The notes: a model not told the origin generated them from the letters alone. DNA of 11,641 bases from JBFMFE01 sp040752295 (GCA_040752295.1 JBFMFE010000125.1:1-11641), one strand, 5' to 3'; positions 1 through 6,860 are shown, numbered from the stretch's first letter. A program made the numbers and translations.

Positions 1-2
1 GG

Positions 3-974
3 CGAATGTACGAATTCGAGCTGAACGTCAGGGGCGAGGCTTTCCGCGCCGAGGTCTTCGTGAACCAGACGGACACCAACGAGGAAGCGCTCGAAAAGGT
101 CGCCGCCGCAGTGAACTCCCTCGGCGCCGGTGTGACGGCGGGGGTCGTCCGCAACACCACGGCAGGGACGGCGACGCTCGAAATCCGCGGCGTTCCGATG
201 GAGGGCATCACAGGCGCGACGCTGCGGGACACGAGCGGAGACCTCCTCGAAAACCTCGGCGTCTCCACCGGGCGCGAGGCGTACGGCACGCAGGGCGGCG
301 TGTCGGGCTACAACGACTACGCCGTGCTCCGGATACAGAGCGGACTCGTTCTGAGCGACTCCAACCGCGTGGCGCTCTTCGAAAAAGACGGCGCGCTGCG
401 GCACGTCCCATCCGGGTTCCTCAAATCGGCGGAAGAGCTTTACGAGGACTACCGCGACAGCCTGAGCCGGTACGAGCCGGTCACGTACTCATCCGGACGT
501 CTCCAGTCCGACGTTACGGGCGGCTACCGCGGCGAAATCACCGTCCGGGGCGCGGGCGAGGCGACGGTGAGCATCGTCCCGGACATGGACAACGTCGCGG
601 AAGCCGTCGGCGGGTACGTCGGGGACTTCAACCGCCTCAACGCCGAACTCAAGACCCAGCCGATGGTGAACTTCAAGGAGATTGCCGGGTTTTTAGCGGA
701 CGCCTTCACCGCCCGCCGGGCTGAACTCGAATCCGCCGGCATAGAAAAAGACCGGGAAAAATACCGCGTGGACAGGGACACGCTTCGCTCGAACCTGAAA
801 ACCAGCTTCGACGAGATTGCCGCCCTTTTCGGCGCGCCCGACGGACTCGCCTCCAAAACGAGGTTCGCGGCGGCGAAAATACTGCTCAATCCTCTCACCG
901 GACTAAGCCCTCTCATGCCTTCGGACCTCGGCTCTTTTCGAGCGCCGGGAATGATACTCGACGCGGTTCTCTGA
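3..974 (+). CDS. FliD-like flagellar cap/hook-associated protein, C-terminal part (5' end outside window)
   Basis: The reading frame is open to the left edge, so this is probably the C-terminal portion of a longer protein; the ATG at 6 is in frame but has no visible ribosome site. Counting from that ATG, residues about 5-75 resemble a flagellin hook-IN motif: a strand pair, then NEEALEKVAAAVNSLGAGVTAGVV, then a strand-rich stretch ending in DTSGDLLENLGV. Around residue 190, VSIVPDMDNVAEAVGGYVGDFNRLNAEL resembles the FliD segment that precedes the helical part. Family knowledge: FliD proteins cap the growing filament outside the cell. No other flagellar gene is visible in the window, the next gene being recJ after 136 bases. 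It could instead be another extracellular protein that borrows the hook-IN fold. The family assignment is moderate and the exact role uncertain. Confidence 0.5.
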   Translation, partial: RMYEFELNVRGEAFRAEVFVNQTDTNEEALEKVAAAVNSLGAGVTAGVVRNTTAGTATLEIRGVPMEGITGATLRDTSGDLLENLGVSTGREAYGTQGGVSGYNDYAVLRIQSGLVLSDSNRVALFEKDGALRHVPSGFLKSAEELYEDYRDSLSRYEPVTYSSGRLQSDVTGGYRGEITVRGAGEATVSIVPDMDNVAEAVGGYVGDFNRLNAELKTQPMVNFKEIAGFLADAFTARRAELESAGIEKDREKYRVDRDTLRSNLKTSFDEIAALFGAPDGLASKTRFAAAKILLNPLTGLSPLMPSDLGSFRAPGMILDAVL

Positions 975-1110
975 CTCGAAAACCCCCTTTCTCTCTTTGT
1001 ACCGTATCGTTCACTGCGCGGGAATAAATCCGGTTTGTTCGCCGCGCCGCTGAAAACGGTTATGATATTGTATCCGCGGCGGCGCGCACGCCGGGCGGGA
1101 ACGGTCCGAT

Positions 1111-2910
1111 ATGGTCACGCCGAAGTGCACCTGGGAGCTTATGGAACCCGACGAAGGGGCGGTGCGCGCGCTGGCGTCGGCGCTCGGGGCGCCGGAACCG
1201 GTGGCAAAAGTGCTTGTGAACCGGGGCGTGGATTCCCCCGGGAACGCCGGCGAGTTCCTCAACCCGTCCGCCGACCGCCTCCACGATCCGTTCCTGTTGA
1301 GCGGCATGGAGAGCGCCGTGGAAAGGATGAAACGCGCGATTGGCGCCGACGGGAAGGTGCTCGTGGTGGGCGACTACGACGTTGACGGCGTGAGCGGCAC
1401 GGCGCTGCTCGTGTCCTGCCTGCGGCGGCGCGGCGTGAGGGCGCAGTACTACATCCCCGACCGCCGGACGGAGGGTTACGGCATATCGTGCGAGGTCGTG
1501 CGGAAGGCGAAGGAGTCCGGTTACTCGCTTCTGGCGGCGGTTGATTCCGGGACGACCGCCTTCGAGGAGGCGCGCCTTGCGGCGGAGATGGGGCTGGACA
1601 TGATAATCCTCGACCACCACGAGCCGCGCGGGGGCGCGCCCGATGGGGCGGCGGTGGTGAACCCGAAGCTGGCGGACGACCCCTATCCGTTCCGCGACCT
1701 TGCCGCGGTGGGAGTCGTTTTCAAGTTCGTTCAGGCGCTGGCGTCGGCTTCGGGCGAAAGCCCTGCGCCGCTTTTCGAGGAGTTCGCGGACGTCGTGGCG
1801 CTCGGAACGGTCGCCGATCTCATGCCCCTCCTGGGCGAAAACAGGATACTTGTCGCGCACGGACTGCCGAAGATTGAACATGGAAAAAACCCCGGGATTG
1901 CGGCTCTGATGAGCGTTTCGGGGTTTTCGCCGCGGCGGCGCGTGGACACGCACCATGTGAGCTTCGGTCTCGCGCCACGGATCAACGCCGCGGGGAGGGT
2001 GTGGAACCCGAGGGCGGGCGTGGAACTGCTTCTTACGCCGGACCCGGCGCGCGCGCGGGAGATCGCCGGTCGCCTCGACGAAAAAAACAGGGAGAGGATG
2101 AAAGAAGAGGAGGCGATAATGAAGGGCGCCGCGGCGATGCTCGAGAGGGATTTCGACGCGGAGCGCGACCGCAGCGTGGTCCTCTTCAACGAGAAGTGGC
2201 ACGTCGGCGTCATCGGCATCGTCGCTTCGAGGATAGTGGACGCGTACTACGCGCCCGTGATCATATTCACGGCGTCCGGGAGAAAGGAAGACGCGGGGGA
2301 TTTCGACCGCGGGCGCGTGTGCATCGGCTCCGCCCGGAGCATACGGGAAATCAACATCTGCCGCGTCCTCGAAAAAACGTCGGACCTTCTTCTGGACTTC
2401 GGCGGGCACTCCATGGCGGCGGGGCTGAAGATACACGAGGGCGCAATCCCTGAGTTCCGCCGCAGGCTGAACGACGCGATCTCCGAAGAATACGGCAGCG
2501 CGGGCTTCAAGCGGAAGCTGATACTCGACGGCGTGCTGAAGCTCAACAAAGTGAGCCTGAGCCTCGTGGAACAGATGGAAGCGATAGAGCCGTGCGGGGT
2601 GGGCAACCCGCGCCCCGTTTTCTGCTCGCAGGGTGTAACCGTGCTCGAATCGCGCACGTGCGGCTCAGGGGGGAAACACCTGAAAATGAGGGTCGGGCAG
2701 GGAACGACGCTCGCGGAGGCGATAGGGTTCAACATGGCGTCCGCGTGGGACGCCGAGGAAATCTACGGCGAAACCCTCGACATCACCTACACGCTGAGGG
2801 AAGACAATTACATGAACCATCGGACGGTGACACTCCAGCTGAAAGACATGAGGAAGTCCGACCCGTCCGACCTGTCCGACCTGCCCGAGCGGCGGCGCGC
2901 GCGGCGGTGA
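1111..2910 (+). CDS. recJ: Single-stranded-DNA-specific 5'-3' exonuclease RecJ
   Basis: This 599-residue protein carries the full RecJ motif series. DYDVDG at 88-93 and LDHHEP with DHH at 168-170 belong to the DHH catalytic core. NPKLADDPYPFRDLAAVGVVFK follows, then LGTVADLMPLLGENR from 231, FGLAPRINAAGR at 285-296, WHVGVIGIVASRI, and GGHSMAAG from 431 (the DHHA1 nucleic-acid-binding part). A C-terminal OB-like domain begins near QMEAIEPCGVGNPRPVF. The length is typical of the family. Known role: Mn/Mg-dependent degradation of single-stranded DNA in RecF-pathway recombination, mismatch repair and fork processing, in the cytoplasm. The N-terminus aligns with the usual WELxxxDEgAVRALA start, supporting the ATG at 1111 although no clear Shine-Dalgarno precedes it. 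The last ~15 residues (SDPSDLSDLPERRRARR) come from a 9-bp tandem repeat and are probably not functional. apt follows after 22 bases, so co-transcription is likely. Confidence 0.97.
   Translation: MVTPKCTWELMEPDEGAVRALASALGAPEPVAKVLVNRGVDSPGNAGEFLNPSADRLHDPFLLSGMESAVERMKRAIGADGKVLVVGDYDVDGVSGTALLVSCLRRRGVRAQYYIPDRRTEGYGISCEVVRKAKESGYSLLAAVDSGTTAFEEARLAAEMGLDMIILDHHEPRGGAPDGAAVVNPKLADDPYPFRDLAAVGVVFKFVQALASASGESPAPLFEEFADVVALGTVADLMPLLGENRILVAHGLPKIEHGKNPGIAALMSVSGFSPRRRVDTHHVSFGLAPRINAAGRVWNPRAGVELLLTPDPARAREIAGRLDEKNRERMKEEEAIMKGAAAMLERDFDAERDRSVVLFNEKWHVGVIGIVASRIVDAYYAPVIIFTASGRKEDAGDFDRGRVCIGSARSIREINICRVLEKTSDLLLDFGGHSMAAGLKIHEGAIPEFRRRLNDAISEEYGSAGFKRKLILDGVLKLNKVSLSLVEQMEAIEPCGVGNPRPVFCSQGVTVLESRTCGSGGKHLKMRVGQGTTLAEAIGFNMASAWDAEEIYGETLDITYTLREDNYMNHRTVTLQLKDMRKSDPSDLSDLPERRRARR
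2856..2882 (+). repeat. 9-bp tandem minisatellite inside the recJ 3' end
   Basis: Three consecutive 9-base units (GTCCGACCC, GTCCGACCT, GTCCGACCT) are followed by a degenerate fourth (GCCCGAGC). The array is in frame and encodes the SDP-SDL-SDL tail of RecJ just before the stop. Confidence 0.8.
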
Positions 2911-2920
2911 AATCCGGACG

Positions 2921-2926
2921 AGGAGG
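2921..2926 (+). promoter_or_regulatory. Shine-Dalgarno site of apt (AGGAGG)
   Basis: A consensus AGGAGG lies 6 bases before the ATG at 2933, inside the 22-base recJ-apt gap. It fixes the apt start and shows that this organism does use Shine-Dalgarno initiation, in contrast to leuC and others in the window. Confidence 0.85.
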
Positions 2927-2932
2927 CGCGAA

Positions 2933-3445
2933 ATGGGACTGGAGGAAAAGATCAGGTCCGTACCCGATTTTCCGAAGGAGGGGATACTATTCCGCGACAT
3001 CACGACACTGCTCAAGGACGGCGCGGCGCTCGCGGCGGCGGCGGACGCGCTGTACGAGCCGTTCCGCAAAGAGCGCGTGGACAGGGTCGCCGCGGTGGAA
3101 TCGCGTGGATTCATATTCGGCGCGCCCATCGCCCTGAAAGCCGGCTGCGGGTTCGTCCCCATCCGCAAGCCCGGCAAACTGCCGGCAGCGGTCGAATCCG
3201 CCGAATACGAACTCGAGTACGGCGCCGACAGGATCGAGGTGCACAGGGACGCCGTCGAGCCGGGGCAGAGGGTTCTACTCGTAGACGACCTCCTCGCCAC
3301 GGGCGGGACGATGGCGGCGGCGGTGAGACTCATCGTGCGGCTCGGCGGCGAGGTCGCGGGCATCGCGTTCCTCATCGAGCTTGCCGACCTCAAGGGACGC
3401 GAAAAGTTGAAGGGACACAGGGTGCATTCCGTGATCGTGTACTGA
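2933..3445 (+). CDS. apt: Adenine phosphoribosyltransferase
   Basis: This 170-residue protein matches the usual Apt length. It opens with the family N-terminus (IRSVPDFPKEGILFRDITTLL). It has the VESRGFIFGAPIALKAGCGFVPIRKPGKLP region that shapes the active site. VLLVDDLLATGG is the PRPP-binding loop, with D118-D119 and T123-G125. YELEYGADRIEVHRDAV is the flexible hood segment typical of bacterial Apt. Known reaction: adenine + PRPP to AMP + pyrophosphate, purine salvage in the cytoplasm. It has a strong ribosome site and lies 22 bases after recJ, so the two are probably one transcript; a recJ-apt pairing recurs in several bacterial lineages. Nothing in the sequence is abnormal. Confidence 0.97.
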   Translation: MGLEEKIRSVPDFPKEGILFRDITTLLKDGAALAAAADALYEPFRKERVDRVAAVESRGFIFGAPIALKAGCGFVPIRKPGKLPAAVESAEYELEYGADRIEVHRDAVEPGQRVLLVDDLLATGGTMAAAVRLIVRLGGEVAGIAFLIELADLKGREKLKGHRVHSVIVY

Positions 3446-3512
3446 ACCGGAGGCGGCGTCTTATTGAATGGGGCGATAAACAGTTTCAAAAATCGCCCTG
3501 CGGATGCCGCAA

Positions 3513-3603
3513 ATTGAATATCGAATATCGAACAAGGAACCGTGGAACGTTGAAGGAAAAAACACTTCGTCATTCGATATTCCTTGTTCGTTATTCGTCA
3601 TTC
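3513..3603. repeat. Dispersed inverted repeat (GAATATCGAA/ACAAGGAA type) in the apt to saccharopine-DH gap
   Basis: Bases 3516-3539 and 3580-3603 form an imperfect inverted repeat with 21 of 24 positions pairing and a 40-base loop. Its inner 11 bp are exact: CGAACAAGGAA at 3529-3539 and TTCCTTGTTCG at 3580-3590. This segment is visibly richer in A+T than the surrounding genes. The motif resembles a family of non-coding dispersed repeats I recall from anaerobe/PVC-type genomes. A diverged copy of the left arm appears at 3700-3741. Apart from this repeat and the candidate promoter at 3609-3637, the 307-base gap 3446-3752 shows no gene I can support. Confidence 0.7.
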
Positions 3604-3608
3604 GTTTT

Positions 3609-3637
3609 TTGAACGACCGGGCAGCCTGTTTTATGCT
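3609..3637 (+). promoter_or_regulatory. Candidate sigma70-type promoter for the saccharopine-DH-like gene
   Basis: TTGAAC (3609-3614) and TATGCT (3632-3637) are separated by exactly 17 bases. Each hexamer matches 4 of 6 consensus positions. Transcription would start near 3644, giving a leader of about 110 bases before the ATG at 3753. It lies just downstream of the inverted repeat. The call rests on motif and spacing only. Confidence 0.35.
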
Positions 3638-3752
3638 CCATGCAGTAAAATCATCATCGGCAAAAAGGCGAACACACATGAGGACTGCTAATGATGGACG
3701 TCGAATACCGGATTAAGAACGACGAACCGGAGGGAAAAAAGGGGGGAAAGCG

Positions 3753-4850
3753 ATGAAAGTGCTCATTCTGGGAGGCGCGGGCGACATGGCGCGCGCGGCT
3801 CTGTCCGTCCTCGCGGACGAAACCGCCGTCTCGCTCGTCACCGTCGCCGACATAAACGAGCGGAAAGCCGGAGCCATCGCGGCGGGGCTGGGCGGAAAGT
3901 TCCGCTCCGCAAGGGCGGACGGAATGGACCGCGCCGGAACGGTCGAGTTGATGAAACAACACGACGTCTCCATCGGCTTCGTGGGACCTTTCTACATCTT
4001 CGAGAAGAGGATGAGCGAGGCAGCGATAGAGGCGGGCGTCGGCTACGTGAGCATCTGCGACGACTACGACGCGTACCTCGAAGCCGCGGCGCTCGACGAA
4101 AAGGCGCGCGAAAAGAGCGTCAAAATCCTCACCGGCTTCGGCAACTCGCCCGGCATAACGCAGATGCTGGCGAGAAAGGGCTACGACTCGATGGACAAGC
4201 CGCGGCGGATAAACATCGCCTGGGCAGCCGGCTCCAACGAGGACGTGGGTCCCACGAACCTCATGCACTTCTTTCACATCTTCAACGCCACGACGCTCCA
4301 GTGGCTGGACGGGGCGGAGAAAAGGGTGAGGACGGGGAGAGGGCGGAGGGTCGTGGAATTTCCCCCGCCGATGGGGAAACTTCCGGTTTACTACACCGGT
4401 CACGCCGAGTCGGTGTCCATCCCTCGCAATCTCGCCGGGCTTGAGGAAGTGACGCTCCACGGCGGCGTTCACCCGCCGTATATCATCTCCATCGTGAAGC
4501 TCTTCAGCGCCCTCGGGCTGCTCGCGACGCACCGGCGGCGGAAGGCTGTCGCGGGTTTCATCTCCCGCGTGCAGGGCGTTTTCAGAATGGGCGGAGTGGA
4601 CAAATCGGTATTCCGCGTTGACGCGCACGGCGAGCACGCGGGCAAAAAGTGCCACAGATGGTACACGGGAGTGGGTCCCATCGCGCAGATAACGAGCGTC
4701 CCGGCGGTGGTCGCCGCGGTATGGCTCGCTGAGGGGAGGTTCGACCACAAACCGGGCGGCGTGTACTCCGCGGAACGGCTGCTGGACGATCCCGACCCGT
4801 TCCTCGACGAGCTGAAGAGGCGCGGCATCCACCTCGAATACAACGAATAG
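3753..4850 (+). CDS. Saccharopine dehydrogenase family NAD(P)-binding oxidoreductase
   Basis: This 365-residue protein begins with a Rossmann fold, MKVLILGGAGDMARAAL, with a glycine-rich loop at residues 7-13 and an acidic residue (D33, in VADINERKA) closing the second strand. VGPFYIFEKRMSEAAIEAGVGYVSICDDYDAYLEA and ILTGFGNSPGITQMLAR resemble the saccharopine/lysine dehydrogenase (Lys9/COG1748) family. Known members act on saccharopine, carboxynorspermidine or related amino-dicarboxylates; the substrate cannot be read from sequence. The start is supported by a purine-rich G-run (AAGGGGGG, 3739-3746) 6 bases before the ATG. leuC begins 34 bases downstream but appears to have its own -10 element. 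With homoaconitase-type neighbours, a role in alpha-aminoadipate or lysine metabolism is possible but is inference. Family confidence is high, substrate confidence low. Confidence 0.85.
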   Translation: MKVLILGGAGDMARAALSVLADETAVSLVTVADINERKAGAIAAGLGGKFRSARADGMDRAGTVELMKQHDVSIGFVGPFYIFEKRMSEAAIEAGVGYVSICDDYDAYLEAAALDEKAREKSVKILTGFGNSPGITQMLARKGYDSMDKPRRINIAWAAGSNEDVGPTNLMHFFHIFNATTLQWLDGAEKRVRTGRGRRVVEFPPPMGKLPVYYTGHAESVSIPRNLAGLEEVTLHGGVHPPYIISIVKLFSALGLLATHRRRKAVAGFISRVQGVFRMGGVDKSVFRVDAHGEHAGKKCHRWYTGVGPIAQITSVPAVVAAVWLAEGRFDHKPGGVYSAERLLDDPDPFLDELKRRGIHLEYNE

Positions 4851-4870
4851 CGGCTCGGAGACGGCGGCAT

Positions 4871-4876
4871 TATACT
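4871..4876 (+). promoter_or_regulatory. -10-like hexamer TATACT immediately before leuC (leaderless start candidate)
   Basis: TATACT ends 8 bases before the leuC ATG at 4885, so a start site 7-9 bases downstream of the hexamer would fall at or next to the ATG. No Shine-Dalgarno is present in the intervening GTAGTGAC. No convincing -35 hexamer is seen. Confidence 0.4.
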
Positions 4877-4884
4877 GTAGTGAC

Positions 4885-6153
4885 ATGGGCGCCACTGTCA
4901 CCGAAAAAATACTTGCCGCGCACTGCGGCGGAAAAAGCGTCGAGCCGGGCGGGTTCATAAACGCGTCCGTTGACCTGATGATGGCTAACGACGTGACCGC
5001 GCCGCAGGCGATACGCGAGTTCCTGCGCACCGGCGCGGCGCGCGTCCGCGACCCCGGAAAAATAGTGCTCATCAGCGACCACTTCACGCCGAACAGGAAC
5101 GTCGCCTCGGCGCAGCAGGTGAAACTCGTGCGCGAATTCGCCGCCGGGCAGGGGATCGAGCACTTCTACGACGTGGGGCGCACGGGCGTGTGCCACGTGA
5201 TAGTTCCCGAAGAGGGTTACGTGTCGCCGGGCGACCTCGTCATCGGCGCGGACTCGCACACGTGCACTTACGGCGCGCTGGGCGCATTCGCCACGGGTGT
5301 TGGCGGCACCGACATGGCCGCCGCGTGGGCGACGGGCGAAATCTGGCTGCGCGTTCCGGAGACGATCAGGGTCGTTTACCACGGCGAGCCGGGGGAATGG
5401 GTCGGCGGTAAGGACATCATACTCGAGACGATAGCCAGGATGGGCGTGGACGGCGCGCGCTACAGGGCGCTCGAATTCACCGGCGACGCCGTCGCGCGCC
5501 TTTCCATATACGACCGGTTCACGATCGCGAACATGGCAATCGAAGCCGGGGCGAAAAACGGGGTGTTCGAGGCGGACGAAAAAACGCTCGAGTACCTCCG
5601 CGGGCGCACGGGCAGGAAACCGGTGATCTTCGCCTCCGACCCCGACGCCGCCTTCGCGGACACGGTCGAGATCGAGGTCGCGGCGCTCACGCCGCGCGTG
5701 GCGTGCCCGAGCCTGCCCGAAAACGTCAAGCCCGTGGACGAACTCGAGGACGTGAGACTCGACCAGGTGTTCATCGGGTCGTGCACGAACGGGTGGCTGA
5801 GCGACCTGCGCGCCGCGGCGCGCGTGCTGAAGGGAAAGCGCGTACACGCCGGCGTGAGGCTTATAGTCATCCCCCCCAGCCCGGCGATATACCTCCGGGC
5901 GCTGAAGGAGGGGCTTATCGAGACATTCATCGAGGCGGGCGGCGCTGTGGGCTCCCCAACCTGTGGTCCGTGCCTGGGCGGTCACATGGGCGTGCTCGCC
6001 GAGGGCGAGACGGCGCTGGCGACCACCAACCGCAACTTCGTCGGCAGGATGGGACACCCCGGCAGCTTCGTGTACCTTTCAGGACCGGCGGTGGCGGCGG
6101 CATCAGCCGTCACGGGCAGGATCACGCACCCCGGGAGGGTCTGCGGGAGGTGA
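4885..6153 (+). CDS. leuC: 3-isopropylmalate/homoaconitate dehydratase large subunit
   Basis: This 422-residue protein is the short prokaryotic LeuC/HacA type. It starts with MGATVTEKILAAHCGGKSVEPG, the family's normal N-terminus, so the ATG at 4885 is right despite the missing ribosome site. DSHTCTYGALGAFATGVGGTD lies from D123. The [4Fe-4S] cluster ligands are visible: C300 in FIGSCTNG, and C360 and C363 in GSPTCGPCLGG. Known reaction: stereospecific hydro-lyase isomerisation of 2- to 3-isopropylmalate (leucine synthesis) or of homocitrate to homoisocitrate (aminoadipate lysine or coenzyme B pathways), always with a small subunit, here encoded next. The short type includes both specificities and sequence inspection does not decide. 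No leuA, leuB or homocitrate synthase is in the window. Confidence 0.93.
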   Translation: MGATVTEKILAAHCGGKSVEPGGFINASVDLMMANDVTAPQAIREFLRTGAARVRDPGKIVLISDHFTPNRNVASAQQVKLVREFAAGQGIEHFYDVGRTGVCHVIVPEEGYVSPGDLVIGADSHTCTYGALGAFATGVGGTDMAAAWATGEIWLRVPETIRVVYHGEPGEWVGGKDIILETIARMGVDGARYRALEFTGDAVARLSIYDRFTIANMAIEAGAKNGVFEADEKTLEYLRGRTGRKPVIFASDPDAAFADTVEIEVAALTPRVACPSLPENVKPVDELEDVRLDQVFIGSCTNGWLSDLRAAARVLKGKRVHAGVRLIVIPPSPAIYLRALKEGLIETFIEAGGAVGSPTCGPCLGGHMGVLAEGETALATTNRNFVGRMGHPGSFVYLSGPAVAAASAVTGRITHPGRVCGR

Positions 6154-6158
6154 CGGAT

Positions 6159-6683
6159 ATGGGCGACGAGACGATCAGAGGGCGGGTCTGGAAGTTCGGC
6201 GATCACGTGGACACCGACCTGATCATTCCGGCGACGTACCTGGACACGACGGACCCGGAACGGCTCGGGAGACACGCGATGGAGGGCGCCGATCCGCAGT
6301 TCGCGGCGAACGTCCGGCGCGGCGACGTCATCGTCGCCGGCGCGAACTTCGGGTGCGGGAGTTCACGCGAGCACGCCCCGCTCGCGCTGTCGGGCGCGGG
6401 CGTCGCGTGCGTCGCCGCCGAGTCGTTCGCAAGGATTTTCTTCCGGAACGCGATCAACCTCGGTCTGCCCGTGTTCGAGGCGCCGGGAATTCACGGCGCA
6501 GCCTCGCAGGGAGACGTCCTGGAGATCGATCCGGCGCGCCGCGAGATACGGAACGTCACGACCGGCGCAGCCGTGCCGTTCAGCCCCTACCCCGGCTTCA
6601 TACAGTCAATCATCGCCGCGGGGGGGCTTATCCCCCTCGTCCGCCTGCGCCTGGGCGAAGGACGATTTCACGAAAGCGTTTAG
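6159..6683 (+). CDS. leuD: 3-isopropylmalate/homoaconitate dehydratase small subunit
   Basis: This 174-residue protein is the swivel domain that completes the LeuC active site. GRVWKFGDHVDTDLIIPATYL (residues 8-28) is the family signature, followed by the substrate-loop region YLDTTDPERLGRHAMEG. ANFGCGSSREHAPLAL (C66, S68-S69, R70, E71, H72) is the conserved core. The C-terminus PYPGFIQSIIAAGGLIPLVR is typical. The ATG at 6159 is chosen because GGGAGG (6145-6150) lies 8 bases upstream; an in-frame GTG at 6150 is a less likely start. The gap to leuC is only 5 bases, indicating co-translation as a heterodimer. The substrate loop carries D29 after YL. Loop sequence helps set specificity in this family, but I cannot assign leucine versus aminoadipate use from it. 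The dispersed-repeat element starts right after the stop. Confidence 0.95.
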   Translation: MGDETIRGRVWKFGDHVDTDLIIPATYLDTTDPERLGRHAMEGADPQFAANVRRGDVIVAGANFGCGSSREHAPLALSGAGVACVAAESFARIFFRNAINLGLPVFEAPGIHGAASQGDVLEIDPARREIRNVTTGAAVPFSPYPGFIQSIIAAGGLIPLVRLRLGEGRFHESV

Positions 6684-6721
6684 CGCCACAGCGCAAGTTT
6701 TGCAAAAATGGTTTTTTTTCT

Positions 6722-6740
6722 GACAGGCAAGATGCCTGTC
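6722..6740. repeat. GACAGGC hairpin, left copy
   Basis: GACAGGCA and TGCCTGTC form a perfect 8-bp stem with loop AGA. This matches the dispersed GACAGGC...GCCTGTC repeats whose spurious translations read like RQDACP. Confidence 0.8.
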
Positions 6741-6774
6741 CCGCTGAAAAATGATATTTTTGAAATAGTGGGAC
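6738..6774. repeat. 37-base bulged-hairpin unit, copy 1
   Basis: This unit is identical over 37 bases to 6808-6844 and in the same orientation. It folds as a 9-bp outer stem (GTCCCGCTG with TAGTGGGAC, including two G-T pairs), then a perfect AAAAAT/ATTTTT inner stem with loop GAT and a GAAA bulge on the 3' side. Confidence 0.85.
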
Positions 6775-6800
6775 TCATCCAGTCTGCGCTCGGCGAACAG

Positions 6801-6844
6801 AAAAACAGTCCCGCTGAAAAATGATATTTTTGAAATAGTGGGAC
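6801..6844 (-). terminator. Possible intrinsic terminator of the zf-TFIIB/lemA/htpX operon
   Basis: Read on the - strand, the 37-base hairpin of copy 2 is followed after two bases by a run of five T (6801-6805 on the + strand is AAAAA). It lies about 64 bases beyond the htpX stop. The stem is interrupted by a GAAA bulge, so the strength is uncertain. Confidence 0.35.
6808..6844. repeat. 37-base bulged-hairpin unit, copy 2
   Basis: Exact direct repeat of 6738-6774, offset by 70 bases, with identity ending at both edges of the unit. Its last three bases are shared with the right GACAGGC hairpin. Confidence 0.85.
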
Positions 6845-6860
6845 AGGCTTCCAGCCTGTC
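6842..6860. repeat. GACAGGC hairpin, right copy
   Basis: GACAGGCT and AGCCTGTC form a perfect 8-bp stem with loop TCC. It mirrors the left hairpin, and its - strand translation is the TGWKPVP-type sequence common in spurious frames of repeat-rich genomes. Confidence 0.8.

Noticed and set aside
1035..1071. Possible recJ promoter (TTGTTC ... TATGAT)
   Set aside because: The spacer would be 20 bases and the -35 match is poor; only the TATGAT hexamer is notable.
1060..2436. Long open frame antisense to recJ
   Set aside because: A shadow frame in GC-rich coding DNA: His/Arg/Pro-rich with no domain pattern, while the opposite strand is unmistakably recJ.
3499..3511. TGCGG-ATG-CCGCA mini-hairpin downstream of apt as a terminator
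   Set aside because: Only 5 bp and followed by AATTGAATA, not a T-run.
3691..3756. A 21-codon frame (MMDVEYRIKNDEP...) whose stop overlaps the saccharopine-DH-like ATG as ATGA, a possible leader peptide
   Set aside because: Its translation parallels that of the dispersed repeat at 3513-3562 (IEYRISNKEP versus VEYRIKNDEP), so repeat ancestry explains it; it also has no ribosome site of its own.
3654..5087. Long - strand frame antisense to the saccharopine-DH-like gene
   Set aside because: GC-driven shadow; it crosses repeats, the intergenic gap and the leuC start with no recognisable motif.
5703..6158. Upstream extension of the leuD reading frame into leuC
   Set aside because: The extension lies in a wrong frame over well-conserved leuC, gives an Arg-rich non-family sequence, and leuD has its own ribosome site before 6159.
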